Notes: a model not told the origin generated them from the letters alone. A DNA stretch of 64,000 nt from Microbacterium terregens (GCF_039534975.1 NZ_BAAAWH010000001.1:868001-932000), one strand, 5' to 3'; numbered from the stretch's first letter, positions 24,663 to 33,554 are shown. Translations and numbers: made by a program.

Positions 24663-25115
24663 TCAGGCTTCGTCTCGTGACTCGACGAATCGCAGCAGGC
24701 TCTCGGCGAGGTCCTGACTGACCCGGCTGCCGTCGTCGGCGGCGTTGTCGCGGATCAGGGTGGCGGCGTCCTCGATGTCGCGAGCGCGGTCGAGTGCTTC
24801 GCGGGCGATGTGGACGTGGCTCGCGGCATCCGCGTGCACAGCCCGCAGGCGAGCCCGCTCGGCCTCGTCGATCCGCGGAGGCAGGTTCAACTCAAGCGCC
24901 CGCCCGGCGCGGTCCCGTTCGATCTCGCTGCGGCGCAGCGCGCGTTCGGCGTCGATCCGCGCCTGACCGGCGGTGTCGACCGCCTCGGCGAGCGAGTGTC
25001 GTGGTCCCGCGGTGCTGGAATCGGCGGTACGTGCCGGGCTCGCGGTGGTCGCGATCTCGAGCCGCCGTGAGCGAACGCGCGCGGCGCGCGTCGGGTGCGT
25101 CATTCTCATTGACAT
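24663..25115 (-). CDS. Small Arg/Glu-rich helical protein, function unknown
   Basis: The 150-residue hydrophilic protein has a basic N-terminus (MSMRMTHPTRAARVRSRR) and a long Ala/Arg/Glu-rich stretch (residues about 50-130) with coiled-coil character (RIDAERALRRSEIERDRAGRAL). There is no signal peptide or membrane segment. The ATG at 25115 is chosen because AGGGG lies 8 bases before it. I do not recognise the family. Confidence 0.6.
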   Translation of the reverse strand: MSMRMTHPTRAARVRSRRLEIATTASPARTADSSTAGPRHSLAEAVDTAGQARIDAERALRRSEIERDRAGRALELNLPPRIDEAERARLRAVHADAASHVHIAREALDRARDIEDAATLIRDNAADDGSRVSQDLAESLLRFVESRDEA

Positions 25116-25258
25116 TCGGTTGCCCCTGTCGTCGGTCCTGTCCCCATGAAGGAGTCGGCATACGCGGCTTTCGTACATTGTCGGGCAGATTCGTCGGCGG
25201 ATCTACGGGTTCGGCCGCGGCATCCGGTGTCCGACTGCCGGTTGCTACCTGCTGCCTG

Positions 25259-25346
25259 CGGCCGCCGAGGGTGCATCTCCCCGCCGTCGAAAGTGCATGT
25301 CCCTACTGCCGAGAGTGCATGTCCGATTGCCGAGAGTGCATGTCGC
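25259..25346. repeat. 22-bp tandem array downstream of lepB, four units
   Basis: Four units of 20-22 bp with the core GCCGAGAGTGCATGTCC run in the forward sense at 25259-25346. The same unit forms the larger arrays on the other side of lepB (26117-26375 and 26411-26498). The array sits directly 3' of the lepB coding sequence. Confidence 0.85.
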
Positions 25347-25362
25347 TGTCGCGGCATCCGAT

Positions 25363-26061
25363 CTAGAAAACGTTCCACCGCGGGACGGGCCAGAACACGA
25401 CGGCGGCCTTGCCGACCACGTCCGCCCGAGTCGCCCAGCGCCAGCACGTCGGCGCGGCATCGTCGCTGCGGCAGAACGCGGCCGAGTCCGACGAGTTGCC
25501 GCGGTTGTCACCGAGCAGCAGGAGCGATTCCGCCGGCACCGTCACCGCGTCGAAGCAGCGCGGCGACCGCGGTGTGCTGGTGCAGTCGAGGGTTCCGGGC
25601 TCGAACGCGAAGTCGTTCGTCACGTACGGTTCGTCGAGGGGTGCGCCGTCGACGGTCAGGCGTCCCTCGTCGGTGCAGCACGCGACCGTCTGGCCGGCGG
25701 TGCCGATCGTCCGCTTGATGAGGGTGTGGGCGCCGGAGGGTCCGAAGCCGGTGACCTCGCCGATCCATCGCAGGGCTCCGCGAAGGGGATCGGATGCCGC
25801 AGCCGCAGCGATGTCCCACTCCGGCCCCGCGTCGAAGACGACGACGTCGCCGGATCCGGGGGAGGAACCGACGTACGCGAGACGGTTCACGAGCACGCGG
25901 TCGCCCGGCTCGAGCGTGGTCTCCATGGATCCCGACGGCACCCAGTACGGCTTGGCGACGAAGCTGAGCACCAGGCCCGCAAGCACGAACGCCGCGACCA
26001 GGTGAAACCACGGGCTCCCCGCGACGCGCCGCCACCGCGGGCGGGAGGGAGTCTGGGGCAC
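25363..26061 (-). CDS. lepB: Signal peptidase I
   Basis: It cleaves signal peptides from Sec- and Tat-exported proteins on the outer face of the membrane. The 232-residue product has one N-terminal membrane segment (residues about 18-36), the catalytic Ser45 in VPSGSMETTLEPGDRVLVNR and the general-base Lys in THTLIKRTIGTAGQTV-like context (HTLIKRTIG), then LLLLGDNRGNSSDS. Cys pairs in VACCTDEG and LDCTSTPRSPRCF may be disulfides. The GTG at 26061 is the best available start. It is flanked on both sides by 22-bp arrays. Confidence 0.93.
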   Translation of the reverse strand: MPQTPSRPRWRRVAGSPWFHLVAAFVLAGLVLSFVAKPYWVPSGSMETTLEPGDRVLVNRLAYVGSSPGSGDVVVFDAGPEWDIAAAAASDPLRGALRWIGEVTGFGPSGAHTLIKRTIGTAGQTVACCTDEGRLTVDGAPLDEPYVTNDFAFEPGTLDCTSTPRSPRCFDAVTVPAESLLLLGDNRGNSSDSAAFCRSDDAAPTCWRWATRADVVGKAAVVFWPVPRWNVF

Positions 26062-26116
26062 GTCCTCACGGTACCCGGTAGCGCGGCCGTGGCCGGACGA
26101 GCGGATGCCGCGGCCC

Positions 26117-26375
26117 CCTGCTGCCGAGAGTGCGTGTCCCTGCTGCCGAGAGTGCATGTCCGGGCTGCCGAGGGTGCGTGTCACTGCTGCCGAGGGTGCG
26201 TGTCCGGGCTGCCGAGGGTGCGTGTCACTGCTCGCGAGGGTGCGTGTCCGGGCCGCCGGGGGTGCATCTTCCTGCTGCCGAGGGTGCGTGTCCGGGCCGC
26301 CGGGGGTGCATCTTCCTGCTGCCGAGGGTGCGTGTCCGGGCCGTCGAGAGTGCACGTGCGGGATGCCGAGGGTGG
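26117..26375. repeat. 22-bp tandem array, forward block of about 12 units
   Basis: Units begin every 22 bp from 26117. Two variants alternate: CCTGCTGCCGAGGGTGCGTG followed by TC, and CGGGCTGCCGAGGGTGCGTG or CGGGCCGCCGGGGGTGCATC followed by two bases, so a 44-bp higher-order period is visible. The units are nearly identical throughout and there are no unique spacers. Confidence 0.9.
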
Positions 26376-26410
26376 GGGCCGACGGTGAGTGACCACGTCC
26401 GTGGGCGTCG

Positions 26411-26498
26411 ACATGCACTCTCGCGAGCGAGGACATGCACTCTCGCGAGCAGCGACGTGCACTCTCGCGAGCCGCGACATGCGCTCTCGCGAGCTGGG
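26411..26498. repeat. 22-bp tandem array, reversed block of four units
   Basis: Four units ACATGCACTCTCGCGAGC plus four variable bases start at 26411, 26433, 26455 and 26477. Read on the other strand each is GCTCGCGAGAGTGCATGT, the same unit as in the forward block. Each reversed unit contains the perfect palindrome CTCGCGAG. Confidence 0.9.
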
Positions 26499-26514
26499 GA
26501 CCAGAAACCGGGGC

Positions 26515-26645
26515 ACCGCACCCGGCGACCCGCACCGCACCCGCGACCCGCACCGCACCCGCGACCCACGGCACCACCCCCCCCGCGACCCACGCCACCC
26601 CCGCGACCCGCGTCACCACCCCCCCAGCGACCCACGCCCTGGAAC
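26515..26645. repeat. C-rich short tandem repeats before the EEP-family gene
   Basis: CACCCGCGACCCGCACCG-like units recur about seven times, then grade into CACCCCCCCCGCGACCCACG runs. The region is simple sequence with no gene. The EEP-family gene starts at 26720, preceded by a short, less repetitive stretch. Confidence 0.7.
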
Positions 26646-26719
26646 CCGGCTGGGAACTTCACAAGCGATTGTCAAGGGTGCATCCCCGCGAATCCTTCGC
26701 GTCATAGGCTGGGACGGCT

Positions 26720-27412
26720 ATGAAGGTGATCTCCTACAACTTGCGCAAGCACCGCGCGGCGGGCGAGCTCGCGGCTCTCGTGTCCCGCTACAGCGCCGAT
26801 GTGCTCTGCCTGCAGGAGTGCGACACCACGAGCATGCCCGACAACATCGGCGGTCTCCGCCTCGCCAACGCGACCTCGCGCAACCGCCTCGGCCTCGCCG
26901 TCTACTACCGCGAGAACACCTTCCGCCTCGTCGACGTCCGCTCCATGGCGCTCAAGAAGTCCATGCACGACCGCGTCCTCAAACCGGCGGAAGAGCGGAT
27001 GCTGGGGGTCAGACTCCACGACATCGACGAGAACCGCGACGTGATCGTCGGATCCTTCCACGCCGCACCCCTCACGGCCCTCAACTCACTCCGCCGCCAC
27101 CAGATCCGCACCGCGCTGACCGAGCTGCAGACGTTGGGCGAGGGGCTCCCGGTACTCATGGTCGGCGACTACAACTACCCCGTCTTCAAGGAGAACCTGG
27201 GGCAGAAGATCCGCGAGCACGGCTACGAGCTCAACCTCAGCGACTCGCGCACGTATACGCGGTACCGCTTCTTCCGCGGGCACTACGACTTCGCGACCTC
27301 GGTCGGGTTCACGATCGACCGCGTCCGGACGCTTCCGCAGGGCCTCAGCGACCACCTGCCGATCCTCGTGACCACGAACATCACGGCCCAGACCGCGGCG
27401 AACGCGGCCTGA
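26720..27412 (+). CDS. Endonuclease/exonuclease/phosphatase (EEP) superfamily protein
   Basis: The 230-residue protein has the EEP (DNase I-like) signature: Asn in MKVISYNLRKH, the metal-binding Glu in ADVLCLQECD, then FHAAPLTALN, GDYNYPVF, and Asp/His in the C-terminal LSDHLPILV. There is no signal peptide, so it probably acts in the cytosol on DNA or a small phosphoester; the substrate is not clear. The ATG at 26720 is the first codon of the conserved strand. It lies between two repeat arrays. Confidence 0.85.
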   Translation: MKVISYNLRKHRAAGELAALVSRYSADVLCLQECDTTSMPDNIGGLRLANATSRNRLGLAVYYRENTFRLVDVRSMALKKSMHDRVLKPAEERMLGVRLHDIDENRDVIVGSFHAAPLTALNSLRRHQIRTALTELQTLGEGLPVLMVGDYNYPVFKENLGQKIREHGYELNLSDSRTYTRYRFFRGHYDFATSVGFTIDRVRTLPQGLSDHLPILVTTNITAQTAANAA

Positions 27413-27441
27413 CACTCCGGTCGGACGAAGCCGCGGAATAA

Positions 27442-27760
27442 CCCGAAGAACCCCGACGGACCCGAAGAACCCCGACGGACCCGAAAAACCCCGACGGACC
27501 CGAAGAACCCCGACGGACCCCGACGGACCCGAAAAACCTCGGACGAAGCCCCGACGACCCCAAGCTGACGCTCGGCCCCGAAGAACCCCGACGGAACCCG
27601 AAAAACCGGGACGAAGCCCCGACGACCCCAAGCTGACGCTCGGCCCTGACAACCCCCCGGCCGCAGGCGACGAAGCCGGACGAAGCCTCGAAGAACCCCG
27701 ACGGACCCGAAAAACCTCGGACGAATCCCCGACGACCCCAAGCTGACGCTCGGCCCGCAC
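27442..27760. repeat. 19-bp tandem array with three copies of a 38-bp unit
   Basis: CCCGAAGAACCCCGACGGA repeats in tandem four times from 27442, with a partial unit after it, and recurs near 27577 and 27688. A second unit (GACGAAGCCCCGACGACCCC followed by AAGCTGACGCTCGGCC) occurs at about 27541, 27609 and 27719. The array fills the spacer between the EEP gene and the LPXTG gene, whose stop lies at 27798; no gene is seen within it. Confidence 0.85.
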
Positions 27761-27797
27761 GAAGCCCGCGAACCGCCCCCGCCGAACCGACGAACCC

Positions 27798-28349
27798 CTA
27801 GTCCGCGTTCCTGCGCGACCGGCGGACCATCGCGGTCACGCCGAGCGCGGCGCCGGCGAGCACGAGCGCGCCTCCGCCGATCCACAGACCCGTGAGCGAG
27901 GCGCTGTCCAGGCCCGTCGTGGGCAGTCCGCTGCCGTCGCTGCTGATCGTCGCGGCGGCGGTGCTGCCGGCCGAGGTCGGCGAGACCGCGGCGATGTTGT
28001 AGGTGCCGCTCGCGTTCGAGGGCAGCGTGATCGGCACGGCCGAAAGCGCGCCCACGTCGGTCGAGGTCGAGGTGCCGCTGGCGGTGGTGATCGCGAACTT
28101 GATCATGCCGATCGCGGCTCCGGCGCCGTTCTCACCCGTGACGGTGATCGTGACGGGCTCGTTCGGCGAGAACGTCTCGGCCGAGCACTGGAACCGCACG
28201 GTCTCACCGGCCGCGGGGGTGGCGGGCGAGACGGTGCACGACCCCGACGGAGGGTAGATCGCATTGGCGGATGCCGCGGACGGAACCGCCAGAACAGCCA
28301 ACGCGACGAAAGCCGAAGCGGCGAGAACGGTGCGAACGGGGTGCTTCAT
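27798..28349 (-). CDS. LPXTG-type cell-wall-anchored surface protein
   Basis: The 183-residue protein has a signal peptide (MKHPVRTVLAASAFVALAVL..SAASANA), an Ig-like domain of about 100 residues (CTVSPATPAAGETVRFQCSA, TVTGENGAGAA) with a Cys pair, and the sortase signal GLPTTG followed by a membrane segment and RRSRRNAD. It is predicted to be linked to peptidoglycan by a sortase, which is not in this window. The ATG at 28349 follows GAGAGAGATCC. It resembles the LPATG protein at 60069 in design. Confidence 0.85.
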   Translation of the reverse strand: MKHPVRTVLAASAFVALAVLAVPSAASANAIYPPSGSCTVSPATPAAGETVRFQCSAETFSPNEPVTITVTGENGAGAAIGMIKFAITTASGTSTSTDVGALSAVPITLPSNASGTYNIAAVSPTSAGSTAAATISSDGSGLPTTGLDSASLTGLWIGGGALVLAGAALGVTAMVRRSRRNAD

Positions 28350-28448
28350 GGATCTCTCTCGCGGTGCGGGGGGCGGCATCGAGTGCGGAGCGGTCGGCAT
28401 CAAGACGATGGCACCGGCAGCCAAAGCTGCGGTGCCAGTAGGACTAGA

Positions 28449-30257
28449 CTACGGCGCCCCGCAGGTATCGGCAACTATGGGGGTCGGGGCGATGGTCGGC
28501 GTGCTCTCCACGAGCAGCTGCGGCGACGATCCCGCGGGTGCGCGAACGGTCGCCGTCGCGGTCGCCGACGCGCCCGGCGCGAGGTCGACGTTGAACGTCA
28601 GTACGCGGCGGCCGTCGTGCATCCCGCCTCCGAAACCGAGGTCGCCGGTGATCGTCGCATCCAGCAGCTCGGCGCCCTCGGGCAGGTAGAGGTAGCCCAT
28701 GGTCCGGACGATTCCCCCCGGCACACCGAAGCTTCCGCCGCCGGTGATGTACGAGGGCAGGTTCGCGGCATCCGCCGGTGCATTGCTGGTCACCGTCACC
28801 GACAGGGTGGCGGTCCCGCTCGCGGTGCCCGCGCTGCCGATCACGCACTCGTTCCACGCGACGGTCGAGTCCGCGGCGACGTAGTAGTCCATCTTCGAGC
28901 CGGTGCCGTCGTTCAGGTAGACGCCGAATCGGGTGGCCTCGGCATCCGTCGCCGGAAGCCGGCCCGCCAGAGTCGTGCCGTCCAGCACGGCCTGATCGTC
29001 GGGGTGCGCGCTCCAGATCAGCAGCCGGTGCTCGTCGCCGGCCTGCGCGAGCGCCGAGACGAGCGCGGCCGGGTCGACCCCGCCCGCGGACAGGGCGGAG
29101 AAGACGGATGCCGCGGCGGCGGCGAAGAAGTCGTCCTGGTCGGCGGGGCGCTCGTAGCGCTGGTACACCTCGTTCAGCAGCAGCGGCACCGCGTTCTCGG
29201 CCGTCAGCACATCGCCGGTCGGCAGGGTCACCGGGCCGGTCGCCTGCAGCAGGTACGACAGGGCCACCGGGTCGAGCGAGAGGACGCCGTCGACCTGCTG
29301 TCCGCCGTGCTCGCGCGCCCACATCTCGCGGGCGAGTGCACCCGAGACGGTGAAGTCCGGGATCTGCGTGACGTTCTGAATCCACCGGCCCGGCCGCTGT
29401 CCGTAGATGGCCTCGGCCTCGGGCTCGAGCGGCAGCACCGACGTGTCGTACTTGGGGTAGTCCGACGAGGACTCCTGGCCGGCCAGGGTCATCGCGCCGC
29501 CGTCGGTGTGGATGACCGCCATCGCGCCCGGAATGCCGCCGAGCGAGCGCCACTCCGCGTTGTTCTGGAACAGCACGAGGTAATCGCGCGGGCCTTCGGC
29601 GCCGAGCATCGCGGGCAGCAGCACGGTCGCCCGGGCCAGCGCGCCGGTGCCGTCGCGGGTCTCGCGCAGCAGCGCCGAGACCTCGTCGACGGCAGTGCGC
29701 AGAGGAGCCAGCAGGGGGGTGCGATCGATCGAATCGACGGATGCCGTGGCGCGATCGATCCCGGATGCGCCCGTCGCCGCGGCATCCTGAATCGCCACGA
29801 AGCCGGACAGGTCGACGCGCCCATCCACGGGACGCAGCGCGTCGACCGAGAACGTGGAGGCGACCTCGGCCAGGGGGGTCAGTGCGGTTCCGGCGACATC
29901 GTCGATGGATGCCGCGACCGTCGCGAACGCGGCCAGCTGGGGTCCGACCCAGGGGAGTGTCTCGGCGGCCCGCCACACCGGGTCGCTGGTCAGCGCGTGG
30001 GCGGCCGAGGTCTCGGCGGCGATGCTGTCGATCGCGCCAGAGGCGGCAGCCGGGTCGGTGAGGGTGGCGCGGACATCGGCGGCCGCGGCCTGCGCGTCAC
30101 GCAGGTGTCCGTAGGCCATCGCGCCGCGCGCGCCGACCCAGATCGTCGCGATCACAGCGATCAGCAGCAGGGCGCCGAGCACCGAGGCGAAGATGATTCC
30201 TCCGGTGCGGAGAGGTCCGCGATCGCGGGAGGACGAGCGATTCGCGGAAGAGGTCAC
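28449..30257 (-). CDS. DUF4012 membrane-anchored protein
   Basis: The 602-residue protein has one N-terminal membrane helix (residues about 19-42) and a large extracellular DUF4012-type region (YLVLFQNNAEWRSLGGIPG, VDGVLSLDPVALSYLLQATG, LLNEVYQRYERPADQDDFF). The family is common next to exopolysaccharide genes in actinobacteria, without a known reaction. The C-terminal part looks like a beta-rich domain. It follows the BY-kinase gene on the same strand after 9 bases, so the two are probably cotranscribed. Confidence 0.85.
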   Translation of the reverse strand: MTSSANRSSSRDRGPLRTGGIIFASVLGALLLIAVIATIWVGARGAMAYGHLRDAQAAAADVRATLTDPAAASGAIDSIAAETSAAHALTSDPVWRAAETLPWVGPQLAAFATVAASIDDVAGTALTPLAEVASTFSVDALRPVDGRVDLSGFVAIQDAAATGASGIDRATASVDSIDRTPLLAPLRTAVDEVSALLRETRDGTGALARATVLLPAMLGAEGPRDYLVLFQNNAEWRSLGGIPGAMAVIHTDGGAMTLAGQESSSDYPKYDTSVLPLEPEAEAIYGQRPGRWIQNVTQIPDFTVSGALAREMWAREHGGQQVDGVLSLDPVALSYLLQATGPVTLPTGDVLTAENAVPLLLNEVYQRYERPADQDDFFAAAAASVFSALSAGGVDPAALVSALAQAGDEHRLLIWSAHPDDQAVLDGTTLAGRLPATDAEATRFGVYLNDGTGSKMDYYVAADSTVAWNECVIGSAGTASGTATLSVTVTSNAPADAANLPSYITGGGSFGVPGGIVRTMGYLYLPEGAELLDATITGDLGFGGGMHDGRRVLTFNVDLAPGASATATATVRAPAGSSPQLLVESTPTIAPTPIVADTCGAP

Positions 30258-30266
30258 CGAACCAGC

Positions 30267-31751
30267 CTAGGCGGGGTCGCCGAGTGTTCCCCGTCGGCGC
30301 AGGCTCGAGCGACGCAGCGCCGGCTGGCCGGGCCCGACCAGGGCCGGCTCGTCAGGGGTGACGGCCGCAGGCTCGGTCGAGGCGTATTCGCCGTGGTACT
30401 GGTAGCCGTAGTACATCGCCTGCGCGCCGCGCTTGGGCACCCGGTTCAGCACGATGCCGAGCGCGCGGGCGCTGGCCTTCTCGAGGTTCGCGGTGGCCTT
30501 GTGCAGCATGTCGTAGGTGGTCTTGCCGGCGCTGACCACGATGAGCGCGCCGTCGGCGAGGTTGGCGAGGATCGCGGCATCCGTCACCGGCAGCAGCGGC
30601 GGAGAGTCGATGATGACCAGCGCGGACTCGCCGAGGCTACGGATGAGGTCGCGCATGCGGTTGGAGCCGAGCACCTCACTCGGGTTCGGCGGGATGCGGC
30701 CGGCGGCGATGACGACGAGGTTGCCCGACGGGTCGACCGTATGCCGGACGTCGGCGATCTGGGCGCGGCCGGCGAGGATGTCGGTGAGTCCGGCGCCCTC
30801 GGGCAGGCCGAACAGCGACGCGACCATCGGGCGGCGCAGGTCGGCGTCGACGAGGATGACCTTCTGGCCCGCTGCGGCCAGGCTGACGGCGAGGTTGCCC
30901 GCGAGCGTCGACTTGCCGTCGCCGGGCAGGGGGCTGGTGACCACGATCGCGCGCGGCGGGTTGTCGACGTCCATGAACTGCAGGTTCGTCCGCAGCTCGC
31001 GCATCGCCTCGGCGATCGCGGTGGGGCCGGCGCCGGCCGAGGTGAAGTCCAGGATCTGGCGGTGGGCGGCCAGTTCCTTGTCGAGCGGCAGCGTGCCGAC
31101 CACCGAGACGCCCGTCTCGCGCTCGATGTCGCGCGGATCACGCACGCGACGGTCGAGGACGTGACGGATGACGGCGTACCCGATGCCGAGGGCGAGGCCG
31201 ACGAGTCCTCCGAGCGCGAGGCTCAGTCGCACGTTCGGGGACGACGGGCCGCCCGGCAGTCGTGCGGAATCGCCCGGGATCAGGCTGACTGCGGCCGATC
31301 CCGATGAGCCGTCGCCTTCGATGTTGTCGATCTCGGCGACCATGCCGCGGATCCACGCCTCGGCGAGGTCGCGCGCGCCCTCGGGTGATGAGGCGGATGC
31401 CGACACGTGAATGACGACGGTGTCGAGGGGATTGGAGACGTCGACCTTGGTCACGAGACTTTCGGGCGAGGTCTGCAGCCCGAGCTCGTCGATCGCGTAC
31501 TCGGCCACCGTGCGCCACGAGCCGATGTCTATGTACGAGGTGACCTTGCTGCGCGCGAGCTGGTCGCCGACCAGCGACGAACCGACGTCGGATCCGCCGC
31601 CGCCCGAGGACACGTAGCCGCTCGAGCTGGCGGTGTAAACCCGTGGCTGCAGCGCCGTCCAGCCCGCCGCAACACCGACACCGAGGAGGGTGAGGAGCAG
31701 GATGCCGAGCCAGTGTGCCCGCAGGATTCGCAGGTAGTCGCGCAGTTCCAT
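30267..31751 (-). CDS. Wzz-type chain-length regulator fused to BY-kinase
   Basis: The 494-residue protein combines a Wzz domain (membrane segments near residues 15-35 and 175-195) with a bacterial tyrosine kinase. Walker A is VTSPLPGDGKSTLAGNLAVS, A' is VILVDADLRRP and B is ALVIIDSPPLLPVTDA. A Tyr-rich stretch near the C-terminus (MYYGYQYHGEYA) is the likely autophosphorylation cluster. Such proteins control the length of exported polysaccharide. A paralogue is encoded at 54257. Confidence 0.92.
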   Translation of the reverse strand: MELRDYLRILRAHWLGILLLTLLGVGVAAGWTALQPRVYTASSSGYVSSGGGGSDVGSSLVGDQLARSKVTSYIDIGSWRTVAEYAIDELGLQTSPESLVTKVDVSNPLDTVVIHVSASASSPEGARDLAEAWIRGMVAEIDNIEGDGSSGSAAVSLIPGDSARLPGGPSSPNVRLSLALGGLVGLALGIGYAVIRHVLDRRVRDPRDIERETGVSVVGTLPLDKELAAHRQILDFTSAGAGPTAIAEAMRELRTNLQFMDVDNPPRAIVVTSPLPGDGKSTLAGNLAVSLAAAGQKVILVDADLRRPMVASLFGLPEGAGLTDILAGRAQIADVRHTVDPSGNLVVIAAGRIPPNPSEVLGSNRMRDLIRSLGESALVIIDSPPLLPVTDAAILANLADGALIVVSAGKTTYDMLHKATANLEKASARALGIVLNRVPKRGAQAMYYGYQYHGEYASTEPAAVTPDEPALVGPGQPALRRSSLRRRGTLGDPA

Positions 31752-31828
31752 CCGGCTCCTTCAGTTCCTCTGAAGACTACCGGTAGGGCTGTGCGTGCCC
31801 GTTCGCGCAGCGCGGCAGGCGGCTTCCG

Positions 31829-32725
31829 CTAAGCCGGAACCACTTGTTCGTTGAATTGCGATTTGCTCAGCTTCGCGTCGGATGCGAGCGAGAGGTTAAA
31901 TCCGCCTGCGTAGTTGAACGATGCCCTGACGACTGCGCTTGCCGTCGCCGTGCGATTCAATCCGATGGTCGCACTGGGGGGCATCGGCGCGTCCCAGGTC
32001 ACGTTCCAGCTCCCTACTCCGATGTTGACCACCGTGCCCGGATCCCCACTCAGGGTCAGCGTCACATTGTGTGCCTTTTCGCCCTTCTTGACCCTGGCGA
32101 TTGCTAGGGAGGTTGTCGCCGGCCCCGGCGGGGGCGAAGGAGTTTGGGCGATCGTGACGAGCACCGGATTGCCGGTGAAGCCATTCGACGCGAACGCCAC
32201 GCCGTTGACGGGGCTCGCCGGATAGCTAACCGAGACGACTTCTACCACGACCTGGTATTCACCGGCTGGAACCCCCGTCAGCGACGCAGCCCCGACCTCA
32301 GCGGCAGCGTACATCGCAATTGCGTCGGTCCTGGAAGTTGCGTTTGCCGAGCCGATTGGGAAGTACGCGTAAAGGGACCCGTCCGAAATATTCCTGAGCC
32401 CTACCCGCCAATTGACGCTCGCGGTCGCGGGACCGGCCGTCTGATTGTGTTCGCCGGTCAGAGCCCACGCGGTGTAGTTGTAGGAGACCGATGCGAAGTC
32501 CACCGTTACCGTACTCGGCGATACTGCCCGCGCGTTCGGAACCGATGCGACGATCGCCGCTGCGGTGATCGTCGTTGGCGACGCCGCGGCGGCCGGCGCA
32601 GCCGCGGCGAGCACGATGACCGGCGCGGCCCACGCCCCGGCCTTGATCAACTGGCGACGGCTGAACCTCGGCTCAGGGCGCTCGAAGGTCTGGGAGGTGA
32701 TGGTGGACGAAAGGTCGTACGACAA
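31829..32725 (-). CDS. Tat-exported protein of unknown function
   Basis: The 298-residue protein starts at a TTG and has a twin-arginine signal SRRQLIKAGAWAAPVIVLAA ending in APAAAAS. The mature part is rich in Ala, Val, Ser and Thr, of all-beta character, and could be a surface or pilus-like protein. A similar signal is found on the neighbour at 32925, which suggests a common origin of the exported N-termini. No family is recognised in the mature part. Confidence 0.75.
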   Translation of the reverse strand: MSYDLSSTITSQTFERPEPRFSRRQLIKAGAWAAPVIVLAAAAPAAAASPTTITAAAIVASVPNARAVSPSTVTVDFASVSYNYTAWALTGEHNQTAGPATASVNWRVGLRNISDGSLYAYFPIGSANATSRTDAIAMYAAAEVGAASLTGVPAGEYQVVVEVVSVSYPASPVNGVAFASNGFTGNPVLVTIAQTPSPPPGPATTSLAIARVKKGEKAHNVTLTLSGDPGTVVNIGVGSWNVTWDAPMPPSATIGLNRTATASAVVRASFNYAGGFNLSLASDAKLSKSQFNEQVVPA

Positions 32726-32757
32726 AGCGGAACCCCAGTTCTCGGTCAGATCAGAAC

Positions 32758-32788
32758 TCTCGGGGGCCTCCCCAGAAGGCCCCCGAGA
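32758..32788 (-). terminator. Hairpin between the two Tat-exported protein genes
   Basis: TCTCGGGGGCCT at 32758-32769 pairs with AGGCCCCCGAGA at 32777-32788. It lies 137 bases after the stop of the upstream gene and 33 before the start of the next on the same strand, so it may be a terminator or an upstream attenuator. No T-run is present. Confidence 0.5.
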
Positions 32789-32924
32789 TCGGCCCCCAGG
32801 CCGACTTCTTTTTGGTGACTGGAACTCCCACCAACGATCTGATCCTGTTGCCCGACCGAGGCATCTTCGGGGACTTCAGAGAACCTTGCGCATCACCTCA
32901 GGCGCTGTGGCTGAACTTAGGGAT

Positions 32925-33554
32925 TCAGCCCAGAACGACGGTGTTCGTGACCGGCGCTGCGGGCTTGAAGCCGGATGCGACCGCGTTGAATGTGACGGTG
33001 ACCGGCTTGTTCCAGGCGTAGTTCGGGTTGTCCCAGGTGAACGGGTTCTCGGACGCATGTTCGTTGAACGGGATCGCGTGCGTGAACGTTCTCGACTGGC
33101 CGGGCAGGTCCGAGCGGGTGACGATGACGGTCACCACCGCCGTTGCCTTGTTCGCCAGGCCTGTCGACTGGTCTGCGCTGCGGTTCTCGATCCAGAAGTT
33201 GCCGACCACCTGGCCAGGCGTGCCGCCAAAGCCCTCCCATGGCGTTCCGACGTTCCACTTGTTACCGCCTTGCCAGACGGCGGTGCTGCTGAAGCGGAGC
33301 GAGTCCACGGACGGGGCGGGCTGCGTGGGCTGCGCAGGCTGCGGGGGCGCGGGAGCCGGAGCGGGCGCTGACTTGTCCGGCACGACGGTGCTCGCGGCCG
33401 CGGCGGGTGCGGCCGTCGCCAGAACGATGATGGGAGCGGCCCACGCGCCGGCCTTGAGGATCTGGCGGCGGTCGAGCACCTTGGCGGATGCGGTCTGGAT
33501 GCCGAGATCAGTGCCTGCGGAGCGCGCGGTGGCGCGGAGGAAATCGAAGTTCAC
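32925..33554 (-). CDS. Tat-exported protein with Ala/Pro-rich linker, function unknown
   Basis: The 209-residue protein has the signal DRRQILKAGAWAAPIIVLAT ending in APAAAAS, then a Pro/Ala linker of about 25 residues (APAPAPAPPQPAQPTQP) and a domain of about 130 residues of predicted beta character (NFWIENRSADQS, NPNYAWNKPVTVTFNAV). Start is GTG at 33554. The palindrome CTTAG-N7-CTAAG lies about 150 bases upstream. Confidence 0.75.
   Translation of the reverse strand: MNFDFLRATARSAGTDLGIQTASAKVLDRRQILKAGAWAAPIIVLATAAPAAAASTVVPDKSAPAPAPAPPQPAQPTQPAPSVDSLRFSSTAVWQGGNKWNVGTPWEGFGGTPGQVVGNFWIENRSADQSTGLANKATAVVTVIVTRSDLPGQSRTFTHAIPFNEHASENPFTWDNPNYAWNKPVTVTFNAVASGFKPAAPVTNTVVLG

Noticed and set aside
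26117..26498. CRISPR array
   Set aside because: The 22-bp units are adjacent and almost identical throughout; there are no unique spacers and no cas genes in the window.
28341..31307. 988-residue plus-strand open frame
   Set aside because: It is a shadow of the DUF4012 and BY-kinase genes on the other strand; its composition is Arg/Gly/Asp-rich with no domain, while the opposite frames match known families.
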